Source: an uncultured Campylobacter sp.
GTDB taxonomy: Bacteria > Actinomycetota > Actinomycetes > Mycobacteriales > Mycobacteriaceae
Assembly: GCA_943913625.1 (NCBI GenBank)
Contig: CALTYW010000098.1
Location: 1-8,869 of the forward strand
Length of the DNA: 8,869 nt
Reading direction: 5' to 3'
Position numbers and translations under genes: made by a program. This document shows positions 5,013-8,869 of this stretch, piece after piece. Within the stretch, counting starts at the first letter, position 1; each line of letters opens with the position of its first letter. The notes below the pieces were generated by a model. The model did no database searches. It had not been told where the DNA came from and saw nothing but the letters and a program-made list of their open reading frames with translations.

Positions 5013-6728
5013 CTAGATCCGATCGATGATTTCCAGCACGGCCGCGCGGTTGGTGTAGCGGTTGCGCAGGTCGTTGACCAGGACGGTGAAGCGCTCCTGC
5101 GCCGCGGCGTCGTCGGTGACGAACTTGCGGATGTCGCGTAGTTCGCTCTCCATGCGCTTGTAGCTGGGCAGGTCGCCGGCTTCGGCGAAGTGGTCCACGA
5201 GCGCGAACATGAGCTCGGTGCCCTTCGCGCGGTTGACGTTCACGCCGATGACGGTGCCCATCTCGCTCACGAGCTCCGGGTCCAGCTCGTCGCGGCGCGG
5301 GTGCTGGGTAGCCACCTCGTAGCCCAGGTCGAAGTCGTCGAAGTGGATGGCGTGCATCAGCTTCAGGTTTGCGCGCAGCCAGCTCGGGGCGGCCTCGATG
5401 ACCTCCATGGACAGCTCCGGGGTCGCGCCCTCGGTGTTCAGGAACTCGCGGAAGCCTCGGCCCGGGTGGGCCTTGGCGAAGGCTTGGCGGAACTGCAGCA
5501 GCGTGCCCGGGCCCCAGTAGCGGTCCAGGCGCTGCGTGAGCGCCTCCATGGTCACGCCGGTGCCGCCAAGCCCCAGACGCTTCTTCTCCACGCGCTCCGT
5601 GGCGGCCTCGGTGAGCAGGAGGCGGGCGTCGTCGTCGCGGCCGCGGTCCTCGTAGAATTCCAGCAGCTCGTCGCCGGCGAGCATGAGCTCGAGCGCGGCG
5701 TCGTCGCCACGCAGGCGCGCAATGCCTTCACGGAGGCAATCCAGGGAATCATCGAAGCGCCCGCGGGAGCTCTGCTTCTCGACGCGCCGTTCAAGCTCAT
5801 CCACAGCCTCCACATCCAACCACTCGGCGTACTCGGACAGGTCGGGCTCGCCGAAGCCGGACTCCTCGAAGACGAGGGAGGAAATCCACTCCACGGTCTC
5901 CGCGGCCGTCGGCGGGTTCTGCTTGTAGGCGGCGAGGTGCAGCATTATCGCGGTGCGGTAGGCGTCCTCGAGCGCGCCGTAGGCGTCGTCGGTGCGCAGG
6001 AGCATCTGGCCGATGCCCTCGGTGGCCGCCTCCAGCGGCTGCACCAGCGGGGCGCCCCAGCCGCGGTCGATGCAGACGCTCATGACGTCGAGGAGCTCGA
6101 ACCACTCGGCGGCGACCTCCGCGGTCAGGCGTGCCGACCAGCCCGGGTTCTTGCGCGCCAGGCGGTGCACACGCTGGCCCAAGCGCACGCCGACGGCCTC
6201 CGGGCCGCCGTTGTAGAGGGCTGCGCCGACCTCGAGGGAGAGGTCGATGCGCGGCTGCGAGATGCGCAGGTCGCGCACCAGCTGGACCAGCTCGTCGTGG
6301 GAGATGTCCGTGATGTAGTCGTCCAGCGGGTCCATCGACACGGCTTCGCGGGCGGCGTTGCGCAGGGCGTCGTCTTCGAAGAGCTGGCCCTGTTCGTCGA
6401 TAAGCTTGCAGGCCACTGCGACGGCGTGGCGGCACCACTCGTGCTCGATGGTGCAGTCGCACTCCGCGACGATATCCGCGCCGTGCAGATCCAAGGTCAC
6501 ATGGTACTCATGCGGGGCCACCACGGTCGCGGCCACACCGGTCTCAGTGTGCTCGGTGACGGTGACGCGTTCGGGGTCGATCTTCTGACCCCGGTCAAAG
6601 CTGGCGTGGTCAGTGCGCTCGGCTACATAATCAAGGGTCAGATTGAACATGTGCCCCACCTTAAGGCCGGGTTTGTTCGTGGCATAGCGAAAGGTTACCG
6701 ATGTGTCCGAGTTCACGCGCGTAATCAT
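5013..6728 (-). CDS. SWIM zinc-finger domain protein, function unknown
   Basis: This 571-residue soluble protein has a SWIM zinc-binding motif CxCx6CxH at Cys90, Cys92, Cys99 and His101 (CDCTIEHEWCRH). The motif is preceded by a beta-rich region with VTVTEHTETGVAATVV and YHVTLDLHGADIVAEC, typical of the strands leading into a SWIM finger. The finger occurs in proteins that bind DNA or other proteins, often beside SNF2-type helicases. No helicase, nuclease or transposase motifs are visible here. Residues about 130-571 are mainly acidic and helical, with many Leu/Ala/Glu segments such as DSLDCLREGIARLRGDDAAL that suggest a helical-repeat scaffold. The ATG at 6726-6728 lacks a clear ribosome binding site; Met27 is an alternative, but the upstream codons look coding. 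It is directly joined to ftsB (stop TAG next to ATG). The gene is very GC-rich, which gives a long spurious open frame on the opposite strand. Confidence 0.85.
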   Translation of the reverse strand: MITRVNSDTSVTFRYATNKPGLKVGHMFNLTLDYVAERTDHASFDRGQKIDPERVTVTEHTETGVAATVVAPHEYHVTLDLHGADIVAECDCTIEHEWCRHAVAVACKLIDEQGQLFEDDALRNAAREAVSMDPLDDYITDISHDELVQLVRDLRISQPRIDLSLEVGAALYNGGPEAVGVRLGQRVHRLARKNPGWSARLTAEVAAEWFELLDVMSVCIDRGWGAPLVQPLEAATEGIGQMLLRTDDAYGALEDAYRTAIMLHLAAYKQNPPTAAETVEWISSLVFEESGFGEPDLSEYAEWLDVEAVDELERRVEKQSSRGRFDDSLDCLREGIARLRGDDAALELMLAGDELLEFYEDRGRDDDARLLLTEAATERVEKKRLGLGGTGVTMEALTQRLDRYWGPGTLLQFRQAFAKAHPGRGFREFLNTEGATPELSMEVIEAAPSWLRANLKLMHAIHFDDFDLGYEVATQHPRRDELDPELVSEMGTVIGVNVNRAKGTELMFALVDHFAEAGDLPSYKRMESELRDIRKFVTDDAAAQERFTVLVNDLRNRYTNRAAVLEIIDRI

Positions 6729-6744
6729 ACCTAGCTGTTTATGG

Positions 6745-6800
6745 ATCCGGTAGTGGGTGGGGTGTGATGTTGGGCTGTGATTGTGGCGGTGGAACGAGCG
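6745..6800 (-). promoter_or_regulatory. C-rich, G-poor spacer, possible Rho-utilisation site
   Basis: As minus-strand RNA, the interval between the abiEii stop and the SWIM gene is about half C with very few G, for example CCCAACATCACACCCC. It has no hairpin-plus-U-run. Such C-over-G stretches are characteristic of Rho-dependent termination. It could end abiE transcripts before the SWIM-ftsB unit, which would then need its own promoter; the only candidate I see is a weak TAAACA just before 6728. Confidence 0.3.
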
Positions 6801-6807
6801 GCAGAAA

Positions 6808-7758
6808 TTACTGATTTAGATCCCAGGATTCGGTGGTGTGATTCCAACGGCCGCTTACAACTGCGCCGCCCAACACTGGGTCCAGGCATTTTCCGACGAA
6901 TACTGTCGCAGCGGGCAAATTATGAAATTGCTCCGGGAGGAGGTAGAAGCCGGGCGCGTTCCTTTCGTAGCTGCCTTTCCACGACGCAGGGGGCTCCACT
7001 CTGCTCGGTGCCGTTATTCCTCGTCGAGCTGCTTCGTGTTTTAGCTTTTCCACCAGCAATGCCGCATCGAAATCCAGTGTTCGGATGATCATCACAAGGT
7101 CAGCTAGATCGTGGTATCGAGTGCTTGGCCCACCGCGGTACATCTCGCTCATGGCGCAAATCTTGTCGGCAATCTGGCTCTCAACTGCTGTTGCGTAGAC
7201 CGTGAAAGGTGCCGTTTCCTTCCCCAGGAGTTCGCCCAACAGCGGCGTCACCTCGACCTCATCGAACGGGTCCTGCGTGTGGCGGTACTGAGAGACGTCG
7301 ATGGTGAACGATTGAAACAGAAGCGTTCCAATATGTGCATCGACTGCGACCTCGACGACTTCGCTGCGGTACCCCCCTGCATCGCCGAGATGTTTTGTCT
7401 TCGCCCGTTTAACGGTGAAGGAAAAGGGATCATCCCCGGCACGTTCCGCAATGCGCTGGAAATCTCGCACAATTTCGTCTGTGCTTTCCCACTTTTCGAT
7501 CCGCGCCAAGTCGAGGTCTGTCGTGGTTCTGCCGAAGGAGTTGCGCATCAGGATCGAGGTTCCGCCCTTGAGTACCCACCTCATGCCGTCAGGGTGATCC
7601 TGGAAGACTCGTTGGAGGAAAGCGTCGAATACGACCTTGAACCTAAGGAGGTCGCGCGGAATCTTCTTGCTTTCCACCCAATGAGTAATTCGATGGTTCA
7701 ATGACCGCTGCTTATTCCTGCTCTCGGCCTTGCTCAACGGCTGGTTGCTCTGCGACAT
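6808..7758 (-). CDS. abiEii: AbiEii-type nucleotidyltransferase toxin (type IV TA)
   Basis: This 316-residue protein belongs to the AbiEii/MenT nucleotidyltransferase family. Characterised relatives block growth by transferring nucleotides, in mycobacterial MenT3 to tRNA 3' ends. Motif LKGGTSILM (63-71) followed by TTDLDL (79-84, metal-binding Asp81 and Asp83) is the polymerase-beta-like signature. FTIDVS (Asp154) is a likely third acidic position. ADK (197-199) and RYHDLADL (214-221) match the conserved Lys and the KDLxDL-like motif. All core residues look present, so the toxin is probably active. The ATG at 7756-7758 has a strong GGAGG six bases upstream, lying inside the antitoxin gene with a 47-base overlap. 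This order, antitoxin first and toxin overlapping, is usual for AbiE. The target in this organism is unknown. Confidence 0.92.
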   Translation of the reverse strand: MSQSNQPLSKAESRNKQRSLNHRITHWVESKKIPRDLLRFKVVFDAFLQRVFQDHPDGMRWVLKGGTSILMRNSFGRTTTDLDLARIEKWESTDEIVRDFQRIAERAGDDPFSFTVKRAKTKHLGDAGGYRSEVVEVAVDAHIGTLLFQSFTIDVSQYRHTQDPFDEVEVTPLLGELLGKETAPFTVYATAVESQIADKICAMSEMYRGGPSTRYHDLADLVMIIRTLDFDAALLVEKLKHEAARRGITAPSRVEPPASWKGSYERNAPGFYLLPEQFHNLPAATVFVGKCLDPVLGGAVVSGRWNHTTESWDLNQ

Positions 7759-8614
7759 GGCTCCCCTCCCCCGCCAAGTGCTTAGTCAATTCTCGGTCCA
7801 TCCGGCGCACAATGGCGTTCACGTCATCCAACTGTGCCTGCAACGAGGAGAAAACTCGCTGGAAATCGACAGGTTCATACACCTCCGCAATCTGCTCCGT
7901 TAGCTGCTCGAAGACATCCTGCTGCGCTAAAGATTTTTTGAGGATCGCGGCTAGGCGGGTGTATTGATCCTCGATCTCCTCCACCGAGGACCCCTCACTT
8001 TCTAGCGCGGCCACGAGCGCCCCTCCAGATTCCTCACCGTAATGTGCGGCATGGGGCCGGAGGGCGGACTTCAACCGACTGAACTGCACGTTTTCTCGCC
8101 GCAACCCGTCTGCCACCATTTCAGCGAGATACTCGCGCTCAAGATAGTTGGCCGCCATATCCGCGATAGTTCGCTCTACCGATGTCACGGGCAGTCCATC
8201 GACCCAGACCACATCGCCGTCAAGGTCCCCGTTGGAATGAACCAATATGCCCGGCTGTGCGGTTCGCTTCACTTCTGAAGAAGTAAACGTGTAGTGATTC
8301 GGGATCAGCTGCCCGATCCGGTGCACCACCGTCGCAGACTGGTGAGACACCGCGAGACGCTCTGCGCTTCGCTCATCAGGAAACAACTTCGGTTCAAGAG
8401 CAACCCATGCTGCCCGAATACCGTTGAGAGGACCGTCCTGGTTGGACGGCAAAAAGTACACGCCTCGACGAGCGCGTTGCAGCACCCCATCTTCGTTCAG
8501 CCGGGAAAGCTGCAGACGGGTCACGCCTTCGCGCGCTGCCTGCGCTGTAGTCACTATGCCCCACTGGTCAGCGGCAATGAGTTCCAGCGTTTCGAGAACG
8601 TCCCGGTCTTTCAT
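7712..8614 (-). CDS. abiEi: AbiEi-type antitoxin and transcriptional repressor with long C-terminal tail
   Basis: This 300-residue protein is the expected partner of AbiEii. In studied AbiE systems AbiEi neutralises the toxin without forming a stable complex (type IV) and represses its own promoter. Residues about 6-56 form the winged helix-turn-helix: WGIVTTAQAAREGVTRLQLS followed by GVLQRARRGVYFL. The middle (about 65-190) is the AbiEi C-terminal antitoxin domain, with LAVSHQSA, HYTFTSSE and VWVDGLPVTSVERTIADMA. The ATG at 8612-8614 is preceded by GGGTGA at six bases; an in-frame TTG two codons upstream sits directly on that GGGTGA and is less likely. Residues about 210-300 form an unusually long helical, coiled-coil-like tail (for example YTRLAAILKKSLAQQDVFEQ) ending in a polar Glu/Gln-rich sequence. 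I would expect about 200 residues for simple members of the family, so the tail is noteworthy. Confidence 0.9.
   Translation of the reverse strand: MKDRDVLETLELIAADQWGIVTTAQAAREGVTRLQLSRLNEDGVLQRARRGVYFLPSNQDGPLNGIRAAWVALEPKLFPDERSAERLAVSHQSATVVHRIGQLIPNHYTFTSSEVKRTAQPGILVHSNGDLDGDVVWVDGLPVTSVERTIADMAANYLEREYLAEMVADGLRRENVQFSRLKSALRPHAAHYGEESGGALVAALESEGSSVEEIEDQYTRLAAILKKSLAQQDVFEQLTEQIAEVYEPVDFQRVFSSLQAQLDDVNAIVRRMDRELTKHLAGEGSHVAEQPAVEQGREQE
7761..7772 (-). promoter_or_regulatory. Strong ribosome binding site of abiEii inside abiEi
   Basis: On the minus strand GGGGGAGGGGAG ends two bases before the ATG, with its GGAGG core six bases away. It fixes the toxin start despite the overlap with the antitoxin gene. 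It also allows toxin translation that does not depend wholly on coupling. Confidence 0.7.
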
Positions 8615-8640
8615 ATGCAATCACCCGCATGTAGAACGAT

Positions 8641-8686
8641 TTTGTATCAGATTACGGATAGTTTGTATCGCCTAGGATGATACAAA
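8641..8686 (-). promoter_or_regulatory. Promoter/operator of abiE with three TTTGTATC motifs
   Basis: TTTGTATC occurs at 8641-8648 and 8662-8669 on the plus strand, starting 21 bp apart (two helical turns). Its exact complement GATACAAA is at 8679-8686 and forms a perfect 8-bp inverted repeat with the second copy across a 9-base spacer. A minus-strand TAATCT (8654 down to 8649) is a possible -10, giving a start near 8642 and a leader of about 28 bases. The repeats overlap or flank it. AbiEi repressors are known to bind repeats in their own promoter, so these are the likely binding sites. Confidence 0.6.
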
Positions 8687-8728
8687 AATGTAAACACCGG
8701 CGCGACTTCACGGAAGTTGCGCCGGTGT
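8681..8728 (-). terminator. eno: Intrinsic terminator of eno
   Basis: ACACCGGCGCGACTTC (8694-8709) and GAAGTTGCGCCGGTGT (8713-8728) form a 16-bp stem with one imperfect pair and a three-base loop. On the minus strand it is followed by TTTACATTTTT. It lies 35 bases after the eno stop and separates eno from abiE transcription. The T-rich tail overlaps the outermost abiE operator copy. Confidence 0.88.
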
Positions 8729-8762
8729 GGGGTGTTAGGAAGCGTCGTGAAGCAAATGCCCC

Positions 8763-8869
8763 TTACTTGAAGCGCGGGAACGCGTCGCGGCCGGCGTACT
8801 TGGCTGCGGCGCCGAGCTCCTGCTCAATGCGCAGCAGCTGGTTGTACTTAGCCACGCGCTCGGAGCGGG
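8763..8869 (-). CDS. eno: Enolase, C-terminal 34 residues (truncated by window edge)
   Basis: The glycolytic enzyme enolase converts 2-phosphoglycerate to phosphoenolpyruvate. Only the C-terminus is inside the window: RSERVAKYNQLLRIEQELG followed by AAAKYAGRDAFPRFK and a TAA stop. This matches the conserved enolase ending with YNQLLRIE and YAGxxAF. The gene continues beyond position 8869. It is the first gene of the eno-ftsB-DUF501-ppx2 neighbourhood and has its own terminator. Confidence 0.95.
   Translation of the reverse strand, partial: RSERVAKYNQLLRIEQELGAAAKYAGRDAFPRFK

Noticed and set aside
5190..6734. A 514-codon open frame on the plus strand opposite the SWIM gene
   Set aside because: The SWIM gene is very GC-rich, so stop codons are rare in the other frames. 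The plus-strand translation is repetitive in Val, Leu, Gly, Ala and His with no recognisable domain, and the minus-strand frame has a SWIM motif and abuts ftsB.
7111..7704. A 197-codon plus-strand open frame inside abiEii
   Set aside because: The minus-strand frame has the complete nucleotidyltransferase motifs and a strong ribosome binding site, so the plus-strand frame is a shadow.
1..8869. CRISPR array, insertion sequence or prophage genes
   Set aside because: I found no regularly spaced repeats, transposase or integrase motifs, or phage structural genes. The only short repeats of note are the three abiE operator motifs.

Overview
The window looks like a chromosomal segment of a Corynebacterium or a close actinobacterial relative. 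The main reason is the gene series enolase, FtsB/DivIC-type septum protein, DUF501 protein and Ppx2-type exopolyphosphatase, all read on the minus strand. This is the order I recall from Corynebacterium and Mycobacterium (M. tuberculosis Rv1023 to Rv1026). Supporting signs are a probable leaderless gene and TAnnnT-type -10 elements.

Reading along the minus strand from the right edge: the last 34 codons of eno (8763-8869) end at a strong intrinsic terminator (8681-8728). Next is a two-gene AbiE-type (type IV) toxin-antitoxin unit, abiEi (7712-8614) and abiEii (6808-7758). It has a promoter region carrying three copies of an 8-bp motif. A short C-rich, G-poor spacer leads to a large SWIM zinc-finger protein gene (5013-6728), whose stop codon abuts the start of ftsB (4422-5012). 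A small plus-strand gene (4144-4416), probably leaderless, is wedged convergently against ftsB and divergently from the DUF501 gene. DUF501 and ppx2 overlap by 4 bases. After a 332-base non-coding stretch come wecB (UDP-GlcNAc 2-epimerase) and an unfamiliar alpha/beta-hydrolase-like gene, overlapping by one base. A partial CAU-anticodon tRNA gene sits at the left edge.

Functionally the window mixes housekeeping genes (glycolysis, division, polyphosphate turnover) with accessory modules. AbiE plus SWIM sit in the eno-ftsB gap, the small plus-strand gene sits between ftsB and DUF501, and wecB plus the hydrolase lie next to the tRNA. Base composition is uneven by eye: ftsB and the SWIM gene are clearly GC-rich, whereas wecB/hydrolase and the AbiE genes are less so.

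The observations most worth following are: (1) a possible plus-strand structured small RNA at about 2493-2575, with a TATAGT -10 element, a 16-bp stem that closes fully only as plus-strand RNA because it uses G-U pairs, and a U-rich end; (2) the three-copy putative AbiEi operator, and an unusually long, probably coiled-coil C-terminal tail on AbiEi; (3) the wecB-hydrolase pair; (4) the SWIM protein joined to ftsB. All functional assignments come from reading motifs, without database searches.
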